A DNA stretch of 64,000 nt from Chelativorans sp. YIM 93263 (lineage in GTDB: Bacteria > Pseudomonadota > Alphaproteobacteria > Rhizobiales > Rhizobiaceae), in the NCBI RefSeq assembly GCF_028767125.1, contig NZ_JAKCWP010000003.1, positions 124,001 to 188,000 of the forward strand, read 5' to 3'. The notes beneath the pieces are model-generated. The model had not been told where the DNA came from and did no database searches. It was given only the letters and a program-made list of their open reading frames with translations. Positions 50,087 to 60,330 of this stretch are shown in pieces. Every line of letters starts with the position of its first letter. Positions within the stretch are counted from its first letter, which is position 1. Position numbers and translations under genes: made by a program.

Positions 50087-50117
50087 GTCACCCCGATATC
50101 AACCCCATCGGGGTGAC
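50087..50117. repeat. perfect 11-base-stem hairpin between clpX and lon
   Basis: GTCACCCCGAT (50087-50097) and ATCGGGGTGAC (50107-50117) pair perfectly around a 9-base loop. No T-run follows on either strand, so it is not a standard terminator. It lies 60 bases downstream of the clpX stop and about 150 bases upstream of lon; it may stabilise the clpX 3' end or act as a protein site. Confidence 0.6.
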
Positions 50118-50176
50118 AATCGGCCCCCTATACAAACTGCTTTGCCACCGCCCCGGCGTGTTGAAAGCAACCCGGA

Positions 50177-51451
50177 TCACGCGCTGACGCTGTCCTTCTC
50201 GCTTTCACGCTCGGAGTAAATGTAGAGGGGCCGCGCATTGCCAGCGACGACGTCCTCGGAGATCACAACCTCCTGAACACCCTCCAGCGCGGGCAACTCG
50301 AACATCGTCTCCAGCAGTATGGCCTCCATGATGGACCGCAGGCCGCGCGCGCCGGTCTTGCGCTCAATGGCCTTCAGAGCGATTGCCCGCAACGCGTTCT
50401 CATGGAAGGTCAGTTCCACGTCCTCCATCTCGAAGAGCCGCTGATACTGCTTGACCAGCGCGTTCTTCGGCTCACTCAGGATTTCGATCAGCGCCTCCTC
50501 ATCGAGATCTTCCAGCGTAGCCAGAACTGGCAGGCGGCCGACAAACTCAGGAATGAGACCGAACTTCAGAAGGTCTTCCGGCTCAACCTGGCTCAACAGT
50601 TCGCCCATGCGCCGGTCCTCCGGACGGGCGACGTCGGCGCTGAAGCCGATGGAGGTGTTGCGGCCGCGGTCGGAGATAATCTTCTCCAGCCCGGCGAATG
50701 CGCCACCGCAGATGAACAGGATATTGGACGTGTCCACCTGCAGGAATTCCTGCTGCGGATGCTTGCGCCCGCCCTGGGGCGGCACGGAGGCGACCGTGCC
50801 TTCCATGATCTTCAGCAGAGCCTGTTGTACGCCCTCGCCCGACACGTCCCTCGTGATCGAGGGATTGTCCGACTTGCGCGATACCTTGTCGATTTCATCG
50901 ATATAGACAATGCCCCGCTGAGCACGCTCGACGTTATAGTCGGCCGACTGCAGAAGCTTCAGAATGATATTTTCCACATCCTCGCCGACATAGCCGGCTT
51001 CCGTCAGCGTCGTCGCGTCGGCCATGGTAAAGGGCACATCAATGATGCGCGCCAGCGTCTCGGCCAGCAGCGTCTTGCCGCAACCGGTCGGGCCGATCAG
51101 CAGGATGTTGGACTTGGCCAACTCGACTTCCTGGTTTTTACCCGCATGGGCCAAGCGCTTGTAATGGTTATGCACGGCCACGGACAACACCCGCTTGGCG
51201 TACCTCTGGCCGATCACATAATCATCAAGGATGCCGAGGATCTCCTGCGGAGTCGGTACACCCTCGCGGGATTTCACCATCGAGGACCTGTTTTCCTCGC
51301 GGATGATATCCATACACAGCTCAACGCATTCATCGCAGATGAACACGGTAGGCCCCGCAATCAGCTTGCGGACCTCATGCTGGCTCTTGCCACAGAACGA
51401 GCAGTACAGCGTGTTCTTGGAGTCACCACCGCCGTTGCCGATCTTGCTCAT
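50177..51451 (-). CDS. clpX: ClpX, ATPase and unfoldase of the ClpXP protease
   Basis: A 424-residue AAA+ protein. It has the N-terminal zinc-binding domain with four Cys in [18 protein letters not shown] and [10 protein letters not shown], Walker [16 protein letters not shown], Walker [14 protein letters not shown], the pore loop GYVGED, the ClpP-binding loop with an IGF motif (TSIGFSADV) and a sensor-2 ARG near the end. In alphaproteobacteria ClpXP drives cell-cycle proteolysis. Confidence 0.97.
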   Translation of the reverse strand: MSKIGNGGGDSKNTLYCSFCGKSQHEVRKLIAGPTVFICDECVELCMDIIREENRSSMVKSREGVPTPQEILGILDDYVIGQRYAKRVLSVAVHNHYKRLAHAGKNQEVELAKSNILLIGPTGCGKTLLAETLARIIDVPFTMADATTLTEAGYVGEDVENIILKLLQSADYNVERAQRGIVYIDEIDKVSRKSDNPSITRDVSGEGVQQALLKIMEGTVASVPPQGGRKHPQQEFLQVDTSNILFICGGAFAGLEKIISDRGRNTSIGFSADVARPEDRRMGELLSQVEPEDLLKFGLIPEFVGRLPVLATLEDLDEEALIEILSEPKNALVKQYQRLFEMEDVELTFHENALRAIALKAIERKTGARGLRSIMEAILLETMFELPALEGVQEVVISEDVVAGNARPLYIYSERESEKDSVSA

Positions 51452-51720
51452 TTCTCATGTCCTTTCAGTACCACCGGCTCCCCTTTACGCGGAAGCTGCA
51501 GGGAGTGAAACGACGGCGCTCGCCAACCGTTGCCTCACGTTTTTCCATCTCCGAACGAACCATAAATCGGAAAGCCCGGCAACAACTCAATCCCGTACAC
51601 GCTAAGGCACCCAAATCAACATAGGCTTAACCTAGGCCGTTGCCAGCGGTTAGGGAACAGGAAATCGTGGCAGAATCGATGCAAATCTGCGCGACCCTGC
51701 CGTGATTGAGTGTTTGTTGA

Positions 51721-52353
51721 TTACAAACCGGTCTGCTTCTCGATCGCTTCGCGCGTCGATATGACATTGTCCACAAGGCCGAAGTCCTTGGCCTCATCGG
51801 CAGACATGAAGTGATCGCGATCCAGGGTTCGTTCGATCGTATCGTAGTCCTGACCTGTATGTTGGACATAAACCTCGTTCAAGCGCCGCTTCAGCTTGAT
51901 GATGTCCTGGGCGTGACGCTCAATGTCCGAGGCTTGCCCCTGGAAGCCGCCGGAGGGCTGATGCACCATGATGCGCGAATTCGGCGTGGTAAAGCGCATG
52001 CCTTTGGCACCAGCGCACAGAAGCAGCGACCCCATGGAAGCCGCCTGCCCTACGCACAACGTGGAAACCGGCGGCTGAACGAACTGCATCGTGTCGTAAA
52101 TCGCCATACCGCTCGTTACCACGCCGCCCGGCGAGTTGATGTATAGGGCGATTTCCTTTTTCGGGTTTTCCGCTTCCAGATAGAGAAGCTGTGCGCAAAC
52201 CAGCGAGGCCATGCCGTCCTCAACCGGGCCGGTGATAAAGATGATGCGTTCTTTGAGGAGGCGTGAAAAAATATCATAGGCGCGTTCGCCGCGATTTGTC
52301 TGCTCGACAACCATCGGGACGAGGTTCATCGCGGTTTCAACAGGGTTGCTCAT
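51721..52353 (-). CDS. clpP: ATP-dependent Clp protease proteolytic subunit ClpP
   Basis: A 210-residue serine protease subunit forming the ClpP tetradecamer. The catalytic Ser is S106 in GQAASMGS and the His is H131 in [17 protein letters not shown] binds substrate. ATG 52353 was chosen; the longer upstream frame is not conserved. A 269-base gap separates it from clpX, enough for an independent clpX promoter. Confidence 0.97.
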   Translation of the reverse strand: MSNPVETAMNLVPMVVEQTNRGERAYDIFSRLLKERIIFITGPVEDGMASLVCAQLLYLEAENPKKEIALYINSPGGVVTSGMAIYDTMQFVQPPVSTLCVGQAASMGSLLLCAGAKGMRFTTPNSRIMVHQPSGGFQGQASDIERHAQDIIKLKRRLNEVYVQHTGQDYDTIERTLDRDHFMSADEAKDFGLVDNVISTREAIEKQTGL

Positions 52354-52624
52354 AGAAACGCCTTTCAGTTCGGAAGCTTGCGCCAAAAGATTAGGTTCGC
52401 TAGCAGCAGATTCGCTTTCCGTCGATATAAGGTGCACACTCCCGCCTGCGCAAGGCCGGGTTTCACAAGGCGCCGCCTCAGTTAACGCGAATAGCCGCGA
52501 AATGAGAACCGAGAAGCTGTTAGGGAATCGATTGACGATCGCCCAAGAGAAACGCCGCGCCACCGCGACACCTATTACTTCCATGGTATGGAGCGGCTGA
52601 CCTGCCATTGGTAAGCGATGCAAA

Positions 52625-53353
52625 TTACCGTGCGCCGAAGATCATTTCGCGGAGCCAGAAGGAAAGCAGCTGATCGTAAGCTCTGCGGCTGGCCTCGCTC
52701 GAGAGTGCATGGTCCGCGCCGGAGATAACCCGGTAAGTGACCGAGTGCGCCCGGACAAATGACGAGAGATAGCTGGCAATCGTGGGGTGGGGGACGATCT
52801 CGTCATACTCTGATTCAACGATAAGGACATCTCCAGTAAACCGGCTGCAGTGCCGCAAGGCCAGATTGCTGTCGGGCGTGACCAATGAACGCCTGTAGGC
52901 GGCGAGATCCTCTTTGTCGAGTTGCGCCTTTGGCAGACCCCAATCGTCATCGCGGTAGAGTGCCGGCACACGCAAAGCCAACCAGCGCACCGGGCGCTGC
53001 GCCAAGGCAATGCCGGCGAGGTAGCCGCCATAGCTGCTGCCCACCACAGCAATGGACGAAGGATCGACCTGCGGCTGCTTGGCCAGAGTGTCGTATGCCT
53101 CGCAGACATCGTGAAGGTGATCTTCCCGGGTCATTTCCTGAATATCGTTGGACGAACCGCCATGCCCGCGAAGATCAAAGGTGAGACTGATAAAGCCGAA
53201 CTGCGAAAGTGCCCTCGCCCGAGCCGTGTCCCTCTCCTGGCTGCCGGCCCAGCCGTGAACGAACAGGACGCCTGGAACGCCCGTCCGCGGCTCCACCAGA
53301 CGGGCCGAAATCGAGTCCTTTCCAACAGGAAATGCCAATGGCTTAACGCGCAA
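52625..53353 (-). CDS. alpha/beta hydrolase (dienelactone-hydrolase/S9-peptidase-like)
   Basis: A 242-residue cytoplasmic hydrolase. It shows the oxyanion segment FVHGWAGS, the nucleophile Ser in [11 protein letters not shown], an acid in [11 protein letters not shown] and the His in [11 protein letters not shown]. The start is taken as TTG 53353, because a strong GGAGG site lies 6 bases upstream and the further upstream frame is only the shadow of the preceding gene. It overlaps that gene's stop by about 11 bases, suggesting an operon with the frameshifted DUF3182 gene. Substrate unknown. Confidence 0.82.
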   Translation of the reverse strand: MRVKPLAFPVGKDSISARLVEPRTGVPGVLFVHGWAGSQERDTARARALSQFGFISLTFDLRGHGGSSNDIQEMTREDHLHDVCEAYDTLAKQPQVDPSSIAVVGSSYGGYLAGIALAQRPVRWLALRVPALYRDDDWGLPKAQLDKEDLAAYRRSLVTPDSNLALRHCSRFTGDVLIVESEYDEIVPHPTIASYLSSFVRAHSVTYRVISGADHALSSEASRRAYDQLLSFWLREMIFGAR

Positions 53354-54462
53354 TAGTTTCCTCCACAAATGCGCATTTGAGCAAGGGACCGACCTCCGGG
53401 TCATCACCCTGAAAGCAGATCAAGGCACCCTCGGGCACGCTCTGCTCGTCTCCGTATATCTCGGCGGATCGGGCACGAACGGCTCTCGCGTCAGGATCTT
53501 TAACGAGAACTTCCGCGGCAACAAGTTCCGCTCCCGTTGCACCCCCGACGCGCCGGGACTGGTCGATGATTCCCATTCTCAAAGCGCCGTCGTGCGCCCG
53601 GCCGCAGGCAACGTCATAGTTGCGGCGCGAGGCGATCAACCCCGGCAGATACTCGTCCACGAGGTCATCGAAGCCGGCGGCGTAGCGGACTGCCTGAAGC
53701 ATTTCCTCCGGCAGGATATCGGCAGGCAGGTTGTCGTACCCGCCCAGCACCGCAGTCAGTTCCGAGCCGCCATAGGCCGGACCGCCCGTATTGTCCTCGG
53801 TCAGAAACTGGGTTCCGCAGTAACTGACCGTGCACCTCGGCAAACGCGACTGGCCGACAGTATAGGTATCCACATCAGAAAGATTGGCCTCGATTACGAA
53901 CCCGTTCTCCGGAGCGTTGACGGCAGAAAGCTGCGAGACAGTGTTGGGAAGCGCCTGGATATCCGTCACAACCATCTGTCCATGGCCTCCCTTGCCGTAA
54001 ACCGGCTTCAGCCGGACCGGTCCTTCCAAGAGAAGATCCTGGCCTCCGGCGACGGTATCAGCCGCTGAAAAGGCTGATGCTCCGGGAAGCACGTATTCTT
54101 CCGCCATTGCAGCCAGCTTCTGAGGCCATCCAGGGGGCGCCGACGCTTCCGGAGAAACAAGCGGGTGCAAAATCGCCTTGGTGGCCATATAGGCCTCCGG
54201 CACCCAGCCGCCCAGGATATCGCCCTCACCGGCAATCTGGAAACGTGGTACGCTGTCCGTTCCGCAGAGAGTGTCTCTCGGAATCAGATAGCACGACTCA
54301 TCCAGTCTGGCGCTCTCGCACTCTCCACCGTATTCAAAGCCTAGCAGATGGCCAATCGCCGCGCCAGGACCTGGTGGGCGGCCGTTTCGTGACCGTTCTG
54401 CATACAGCCGTGAGTGAACACAACCCGCCTTTTGGGCGTAATACTACTGCCCGATCCTGTCA
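53343..54462 (-). pseudogene. DUF3182 family gene, broken by a frameshift
   Basis: The 3' three quarters form an open frame with the DUF3182 blocks GGWVPEAYMATKAILHPLVS, GPVRLKPVYGKGGHGQ (an ATP-grasp-like glycine-rich region) and a GYDNL segment. The N-terminal part starts at ATG 54462 in another frame (reading VVFTHGCMQNGHETAAHQVL) and hits a TAG at 54340-54342. Just there the conserved text continues in the other frame as HLLGFEYGGECESARLDESC and runs on to MATKA. A single indel near 54340-54365 explains both. It is either a true frameshift or a sequencing error. The function of DUF3182 is unknown. Confidence 0.75.
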
Positions 54463-54553
54463 TTCCGCGCCTTTTCGGTTGCGTGAGAGCGTTGAACAGA
54501 CCGAAATAGGGGATTGTTCCGTGTAATGTCGGCCAGATTTCCGCAATAAGGCT

Positions 54554-54587
54554 AGCGGCGGGACACTACATCACGTGTCTCGCCGCT
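54554..54587. repeat. 13-base-stem hairpin
   Basis: AGCGGCGGGACAC (54554-54566) pairs with GTGTCTCGCCGCT (54575-54587) with one G-U pair and an 8-base loop. It lies between the DUF378 stop and the start of the DUF3182 gene (both minus strand). No T-run follows; a Rho-type or mRNA-end structure for the DUF378 gene is possible. Confidence 0.55.
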
Positions 54588-54665
54588 CGAATAAGCACGC
54601 GCTGAATACGCCCGACTGACAAAAATCGCACCATCACCCGCTGTCTGCCAGCCGGGCGATCAGAG

Positions 54666-54896
54666 TTAGTGCGTATGGCGCTCGGCGGCTACTTCGCCTT
54701 CGGAAAAGCTCCGAACCAGCGGCATGAGCTGCCAGAGCGCCGAAAGGCCGACAAGGATGTAGATCAACCGCGAGATTACGGACTCCTGCCCGCCAAAGAT
54801 GGCCGCCACAAGATCAAATTGAAATGCGCCGACCAAGCCCCAGTTAATCCCACCGATGATAACCAGCACCAACGTTATCAGATTCATCGCACGCAT
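54666..54896 (-). CDS. DUF378 domain small membrane protein
   Basis: A 76-residue protein with two membrane segments (about residues 4-24 and 42-62). The motif IGGINWGLVGAFQFDLVAAIFG is the DUF378 signature. A GGAGG site lies 6 bases before ATG 54896. The tail GEVAAERHTH is polar. Function unknown. Divergent from the cytochrome c gene. Confidence 0.88.
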   Translation of the reverse strand: MRAMNLITLVLVIIGGINWGLVGAFQFDLVAAIFGGQESVISRLIYILVGLSALWQLMPLVRSFSEGEVAAERHTH

Positions 54897-55092
54897 GGCT
54901 TTCCTCCACACTGAAGGTTTACACTTTCTAAACGCCGATCGGGGCAGTCCGTTCCCGCATTCGGTGCGGCCTCTCAAGATCGAGGGGTGTTCGGGAAAGT
55001 TTAGCCCTCCAACCGGAACAATTCGGCAAAAGCGCAGGTTTGGCCGCCGAAGAACGGACGCGGCGGACGCGACCGTGCAGTTGGAGGAAATT

Positions 55093-55566
55093 ATGAAACG
55101 CATATTGCTGATCACAGCAGGATTGCCGGCAACTCTCGCGCTTGGGGCTACCGCCTTTGCGCAAGATGGCGACCAGGTTTCGGAAGGTGAGACACTGTTC
55201 CAGCAGCTATGCCAGCAATGCCACAGCCTTGAAGAAGGCCAGAACGGTTTGGGACCGCATCTGAACAACATAGTCGGCCGCGAAGCGGCGGCGGTGGACG
55301 ATTTCGACTACTCGGAGGCGATGGAAGAATCGGATATCACCTGGACACCCGACAACATCGACCAGTTCATCGCCGATCCGCAGGCGTTTATCCCGGGCAA
55401 CCGGATGCCCTTCACTGGAATGCCCGACGAAGACGAGCGCACGGCAGTGGTCGCGTTTCTGGAAGATATCTCGGAGTCCGACGGGGAATCCGATGCCGGA
55501 TCCGAGGGCGCCGCGCCAAACGACTCGCCGACGTCTCCAGAAGCCGGAGAACCGGACGACACGTAG
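55093..55566 (+). CDS. periplasmic class I cytochrome c
   Basis: A 157-residue protein with a signal peptide (about residues 1-23, cleaved after AFA), the haem site CQQCH at residues 40-44 and a likely axial Met in GNRMPFTGM (about 105-110). The layout resembles cytochrome c2/c-550. The last 30 residues are very acidic (SESDGESDAGSEGAA and so on), which may serve docking. A GGAGG site precedes ATG 55093; the longer upstream frame has no support. It is monocistronic, as far as visible. Confidence 0.9.
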   Translation: MKRILLITAGLPATLALGATAFAQDGDQVSEGETLFQQLCQQCHSLEEGQNGLGPHLNNIVGREAAAVDDFDYSEAMEESDITWTPDNIDQFIADPQAFIPGNRMPFTGMPDEDERTAVVAFLEDISESDGESDAGSEGAAPNDSPTSPEAGEPDDT

Positions 55567-55726
55567 CGCGACGAATAAAATTCCCCATTAATCCGACCAA
55601 CCAAAGGGGAGCAGCCACCGAGCGATGGATCTCGCCATAGCATACTCGTTATGATTGTATTTTTCTTGATTTCAACCTTTACGTTGAGTGATAAACATTC
55701 CCGGCACTTGGCGAGATGGGCATGTG

Positions 55727-55966
55727 ATGGGGGCACGACGGATATGGCGTTGCGATGGCTGCGGGGACGAACGCCCCCTCCGCAAGATCGATGAATGGCG
55801 CATCGTTCAACTTTCGATCGCACCTGCGAACGGCCCTCCCCTGCTTTGTGCGGACTATGAGCTCTGTCCGACATGCCAGACGCGGCTGCTCGGCGTCTCG
55901 GATCCGCATAATTGGCAGCGAGCAGCTTCTCACCCGAAGAGAATAGGCCGCCAGGATCTGAAATGA
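55727..55966 (+). CDS. small zinc-ribbon-like hypothetical protein
   Basis: A 79-residue frame with two CxxC pairs, RCDGCGD (Cys 9 and 12) and LCPTC (Cys 47 and 50), separated by a segment of alternating hydrophobic residues (WRIVQLSIA). This fits a treble- or ribbon-type zinc site. The ribosome site is weak and the start could also be the ATG at 55688. Not recognised beyond this; it may be a real gene because the Cys pairs are well placed, but codon evidence is modest. Confidence 0.5.
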   Translation: MGARRIWRCDGCGDERPLRKIDEWRIVQLSIAPANGPPLLCADYELCPTCQTRLLGVSDPHNWQRAASHPKRIGRQDLK

Positions 55967-56376
55967 GAAGTTGCCCCTCGGGGCATGTTCGCACCCCGCT
56001 GACCGAGGCGCTGAAGAAGACCATCCACGTTTCGACCCGCCCGTTGGCAGGCGAGGTTTTGGAGTTCGTCGAGGTTGCCCGATTTTCGCAGAGCGCATTC
56101 TTTTGACGTCAGGTACATCGGCAGTCTACGGCGAAGCTCCTGGCCTAAAGGGGCTTTGAGCCCCACGGGCTACGATTCGCTGGGTCTGCTGTGCACGGGG
56201 ACATTCTCGATAGGCCTTACCTCGCCCGTGCCATTGAGCATTATCGGTGTAAGGCATCATAAGTTAGCCGGCATTCAGGTTCCGTTCACATTGTATACCG
56301 TATCAGCCCAACACGCCATGATTGAGACATAACCGCGCCACGATCGGGACAAATAGGGACGGGCCGCGCCGGGACA
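55967..56376. other. gap upstream of the GGDEF gene, nothing recognised
   Basis: About 410 bases. Several short open frames exist but none has a convincing start or composition. Small GC-rich hairpins occur (for example GCCCCTCGGGGC near 55981). No tRNA, known RNA family or clear promoter was seen. Confidence 0.4.
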
Positions 56377-57570
56377 ATGCAACTCGATTTTCCCACCCTC
56401 TACGTCATCATTTTTCTAAATTCGCTCAGCCTTATCGTGGTCTGGGCGGCCATAGTCGTGGTCTATAAATCCTTTATCGCGGCGCGATACTGGCTCGCCT
56501 CCATGCTGATGAGCGGCACCGGCGGCGTCTTGCTGGCGATTGACAGTTCAGGTCCTCCGGCTGCCTCCACCTTTGTCGGCATGTGGCTCATTGGAACCGG
56601 CTTTTGTTTTGTGTGGCAGGGCGTAAGGGTATTTTACGGCAAGCAGCCGCTTTGGAATGTCCTCGCTTTTATCGTTGCGATAAGCGCGATCTGCGTAGCA
56701 ATGTTCGAGGACCGTCGCGCGCAGAACGTGGTTTATGCGAGCATTCAGATCGTTCCCATTGCGCTGGCAATGTTGACCCTCTTTTTTGCTCGCCCTCGAC
56801 AGTTGGGCGCGCTGGTGGCTGCCGGCGCCATCTTCATTGCTTTTGCTGGTCACGCCGGCGAGATCGGAACAAATCTCGCACGGCTGGCGGGGTACATGAG
56901 TACTGAAAGATACTATGATTTCGCGGCCTGGTTCCTGGTTGCGGCCATCATCGGAGGCAGCATTTGGAATCTCGGGTTTCTGCTCATGGCGATCGATCAT
57001 CTGCGGGCGGATCTCGCTACTCTTGCAAGCAAGGACGATCTCACGAGACTGCCGAACCGGCGCGGATTCCGCGAAAGGGCACGTTTATACGAGAGAACGG
57101 GCCGGCAAAGGAGGACGGGAGCCGCCGTCATGATGATCGATCTCGATAACTTCAAGACGATCAATGATCAGTATGGACACGCCGCCGGGGATGCATGTCT
57201 GGTGCATATGGTGTCGATCGCTGACAGCATGCGACGCAGAAGCGACTTTCTGGCCCGTTTAAGCGGCGACGAATTTTGCCTGCTGTTGCCTGATACCAAT
57301 GTTCAGCAAGCGGCGGCGATGGCGGAGAGGCTGACAAGGGCCGTCGCTTCCTCGCCCCTTGAATGGAGGGGTCATCTCATCTCATTGTCGATCAGCGTGG
57401 GTCTGAGTGAATGGCGGCCCGATACAGATGACGAGATCAGCGACGCTCTCATTGATGCCGATGCGGCACTCTACTGGACCAAAAGCGCAGGGCGAAACGG
57501 CTATACGATATACGCCGGTGAGGAAGGCCCTAGTGTGAACGGCGGCGGCTCTATCAAGACCAGAGCGTAA
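56377..57570 (+). CDS. membrane diguanylate cyclase (GGDEF)
   Basis: A 397-residue protein that should make cyclic di-GMP. Six hydrophobic segments fill residues about 8-205 and act as a membrane sensor of unknown ligand. The GGDEF domain follows (about 215-385) with DDLTRLPNRRGF, MIDLDNFKTINDQYGHAAGD and the active-site motif SGDEF at 296-300. An inhibitory RxxD site (R287-D290) lies exactly five residues before it, so product feedback is likely. Ser for the first Gly is a tolerated variant. The ribosome site is weak, so the start is a little uncertain. Confidence 0.9.
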   Translation: MQLDFPTLYVIIFLNSLSLIVVWAAIVVVYKSFIAARYWLASMLMSGTGGVLLAIDSSGPPAASTFVGMWLIGTGFCFVWQGVRVFYGKQPLWNVLAFIVAISAICVAMFEDRRAQNVVYASIQIVPIALAMLTLFFARPRQLGALVAAGAIFIAFAGHAGEIGTNLARLAGYMSTERYYDFAAWFLVAAIIGGSIWNLGFLLMAIDHLRADLATLASKDDLTRLPNRRGFRERARLYERTGRQRRTGAAVMMIDLDNFKTINDQYGHAAGDACLVHMVSIADSMRRRSDFLARLSGDEFCLLLPDTNVQQAAAMAERLTRAVASSPLEWRGHLISLSISVGLSEWRPDTDDEISDALIDADAALYWTKSAGRNGYTIYAGEEGPSVNGGGSIKTRA

Positions 57571-57618
57571 ACTGCTTCGCTTGAAGGGCGCAGATCGTTC
57601 ACGTTAAAATCTCCTGGT

Positions 57619-58488
57619 TTATTCTGAAAGCAGCGTCCGCGTTAGCGCGTGATGCGGATCGATCAGCCCGTCAATAACGTTGAAGTGGTGTCTATCCGGC
57701 TCGACCACAGTGGAGGTTGTCGCGCCCAATCCGGTCCAGATATTAGCGAGCAGCGCATTCTGGCGCAGGAACTCCGCGCGCTCGCCACCGCCCACCCAAC
57801 ACGTGATGCGGGCGCCCTCCACGGGGCACAGCAGCGCGGGGCTTTCGGCCAGCGCCTCGGCCTCATCGAGCCCCAGGTTCTCGTTCATTGCCGTGCGCAT
57901 CAGCGGGCGCAGATCATGCACGCCGGAAATCGAGATGACGCGGCGGATGCGCCCGCGTACCGCGGTTGAAAGCGGTGTCGGCTCAGAAACCACGCGGCTG
58001 ACGAGATGCCCTCCCGCGGAATGGCCGGCAAGCATGATCGGTCCTTCGACCATCTCCGCCGCCTTTTCGATCGCCGTTGCGATCTCGCGAACGATGCCGC
58101 CGATTCGAATGCCTGGACAAAGCGTATAGGAGGGTAAAGCGACAACGTAACCACGGGCGAGTGAACCGGCCGCGAATTGAGACCAGTGGTTCTTGTCGAA
58201 CTTCTGCCAATACCCTCCGTGAACGAAGACAACCAACCCCCTGGATAATTCCGCCGGCTGGAACAAGTCCATTTGCTGGCGAGGCGCGTCGCCATACGGA
58301 ACGTCCAGTTTCGCGCGGCCCGTGGCGGCTAACTCTTCGCGAAACGCCTGCGCCTTCTCCGCCCACAATGCCGGCCAACGGTCCCCGCCGGGAATATGCG
58401 GCCCGTTTGCATATGCGTCATCCCAATCCTTGATCGAGCGCTCCAACACGCGAGTCCTCCCCCCGTTTCGTCCCGTTTCAAGTTGCAT
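57619..58488 (-). CDS. arylformamidase-like alpha/beta hydrolase
   Basis: A 289-residue hydrolase with the oxyanion motif VFVHGGYWQ (HGGxW), the nucleophile Ser in LAGHSAGGHL and a His in EPDRHHFNVIDGL. These match kynurenine formamidases of the esterase type. It is divergent from a unit containing tryptophan 2,3-dioxygenase, so hydrolysis of N-formylkynurenine to kynurenine is the likely role; another ester or amide substrate cannot be excluded. The first roughly 15 residues are poorly supported and the true start may be slightly downstream. Confidence 0.78.
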   Translation of the reverse strand: MQLETGRNGGRTRVLERSIKDWDDAYANGPHIPGGDRWPALWAEKAQAFREELAATGRAKLDVPYGDAPRQQMDLFQPAELSRGLVVFVHGGYWQKFDKNHWSQFAAGSLARGYVVALPSYTLCPGIRIGGIVREIATAIEKAAEMVEGPIMLAGHSAGGHLVSRVVSEPTPLSTAVRGRIRRVISISGVHDLRPLMRTAMNENLGLDEAEALAESPALLCPVEGARITCWVGGGERAEFLRQNALLANIWTGLGATTSTVVEPDRHHFNVIDGLIDPHHALTRTLLSE

Positions 58489-58704
58489 AGGAGCGGACGC
58501 ATCACCGGAGAGTCAACCTGCGACTTTTGAAAGCTTTATGCTTGAAGTATTTTCTATTGGGTGCGATGCTGCGCCCGATGGAGGAAGATCGGGAGGCCCC
58601 ACCATGCTATGCGAAACACAGCGCCCCTGCTGGCGCGACGCTCGGTCAGCGTACCCCGCTCCCAAAATCTGTCCCTGGACCGGCCATAGATAGGGAGCGC
58701 GGAC

Positions 58705-60330
58705 ATGCTGGGACCTACAGTTCATGTCGATACGTTTACGCGGGACAATCTCCCGCCGCAGGAAGAATGGCCCGATTTCCTGCTCGATGGCTTCGACTAC
58801 CCTGAGTTTCTCAATGCAGCGGTGGAACTGACCGATCGCCAGGTGGAGCGCGGTTTTGGCGACCACGTCGCCCTGATCGGCAACGGCCGGCGGCGCACCT
58901 ACAAAGAGCTTTCCGACTGGACCAACCGGCTGGCCCATGCGCTGATCGAAAACTATGGCGTCAAGCCGGGCAATCGGGTCCTGATCCGTTCGGCCAACAA
59001 TCCCGCCATGGTTGCGTGCTGGTTGGCCGCGACCAAGGCCGGAGCGGTCGTGGTCAACACAATACCCATGCTGCGCGCCGGCGAGCTCGCCAAGATCGTC
59101 GACAAGGCGGAGATTTCACTGGCCCTGTGCGACACAAGGCTGATGGACGAGATGGTGGCGTGCGCAAAGGGCAGCCGCTTCCTCGAGAAAGTGGTCGGCT
59201 TCGACGGTACGGCCAACCACGATGCCGAGCTTGACCGTGTAGCGTTGGACAAACCGGTCACTTTTGATGCCGTGAAGACCGGGCGCGACGATGTCGCGCT
59301 GCTTGGGTTCACTTCCGGTACGACCGGAGTGCCGAAGGCCACGATGCACTTTCACCGCGATCTTCTCATCATCGCCGATGGCTACGCCAAGGATGTGCTT
59401 GGCGTAACACCGGACGATATCTTCGTCGGTTCGCCGCCCCTCGCCTTCACTTTCGGCCTCGGCGGGCTGGCCGTTTTCCCGTTGCGTTTCGGTGCCGCAG
59501 CCGCCCTTTTGGAACAGGCAACGCCCGCCAATATGATCGAACTTATCGAGACCTACCGGGCAACGATCACATTCACCGCGCCGACGGCTTATCGTGCAAT
59601 GCTCCAGGCGTTGGATGAAGGCGCGGATCTCTCCTCCCTACGCGTTGCCGTCTCTGCGGGCGAGACCCTGCCGGGCCCGGTGTTCGAGGAATGGGTCCGG
59701 AAGACAGGTACTCCGATCCTGGACGGAATCGGCGCGACCGAGATGCTGCACATATTCATTTCCAACCGCTTCAACGACATGCGGCCGGGATGCACCGGCC
59801 GACCGGTGCGTGGCTATGAGGCGCGGATTGTCGATGAGGAAATGCAGGGAGTACCGCGCGGTACGGTGGGGCGCCTGGCTGTTCGTGGGCCGACCGGTTG
59901 CCGCTACATGGCGGATGATCGCCAGCGGGAGTATGTGCGGGATGGCTGGAACCTTACCGGGGACTCATTTTTGCAGGACGAGGAAGGCGCGTTCCATTTC
60001 GTCTCCCGCTCTGACGACATCATCCTGAGCGCAGGATACAATATCGCCGGACCGGAGGTCGAAGCGGCCCTGCTTTCGCATTCGGATGTCGCCGAATGCG
60101 CTGTTGTCGGCGCGCCCGATCTCGACCGGGGGCAGATCGTTGAGGCGCATGTCGTCCTCGCCAACGGCGTGACACCGGACGAGATGTGCATCAAGCGACT
60201 GCAGGACCACGTCAAGGCCACGATAGCGCCCTACAAGTATCCGCGATCGGTGAAATTCCTGGACTGTCTGCCCAAAACCCAGACCGGCAAGATCCAGCGC
60301 TTTCGGTTGAGGACAAAGGAGACGGCTTGA
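58705..60330 (+). CDS. 2-aminobenzoate-CoA ligase (benzoate-CoA ligase family)
   Basis: A 541-residue AMP-forming acyl-CoA ligase. It has the P-loop [31 protein letters not shown], the hinge region [21 protein letters not shown], the [15 protein letters not shown] block and the catalytic Lys in [14 protein letters not shown]. The GATEMLHIF region and overall form match ligases of the benzoate/2-aminobenzoate branch. Cotranscription with tryptophan 2,3-dioxygenase supports anthranilate as substrate. It overlaps the next start by four bases (TTGA). Confidence 0.82.
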   Translation: MLGPTVHVDTFTRDNLPPQEEWPDFLLDGFDYPEFLNAAVELTDRQVERGFGDHVALIGNGRRRTYKELSDWTNRLAHALIENYGVKPGNRVLIRSANNPAMVACWLAATKAGAVVVNTIPMLRAGELAKIVDKAEISLALCDTRLMDEMVACAKGSRFLEKVVGFDGTANHDAELDRVALDKPVTFDAVKTGRDDVALLGFTSGTTGVPKATMHFHRDLLIIADGYAKDVLGVTPDDIFVGSPPLAFTFGLGGLAVFPLRFGAAAALLEQATPANMIELIETYRATITFTAPTAYRAMLQALDEGADLSSLRVAVSAGETLPGPVFEEWVRKTGTPILDGIGATEMLHIFISNRFNDMRPGCTGRPVRGYEARIVDEEMQGVPRGTVGRLAVRGPTGCRYMADDRQREYVRDGWNLTGDSFLQDEEGAFHFVSRSDDIILSAGYNIAGPEVEAALLSHSDVAECAVVGAPDLDRGQIVEAHVVLANGVTPDEMCIKRLQDHVKATIAPYKYPRSVKFLDCLPKTQTGKIQRFRLRTKETA

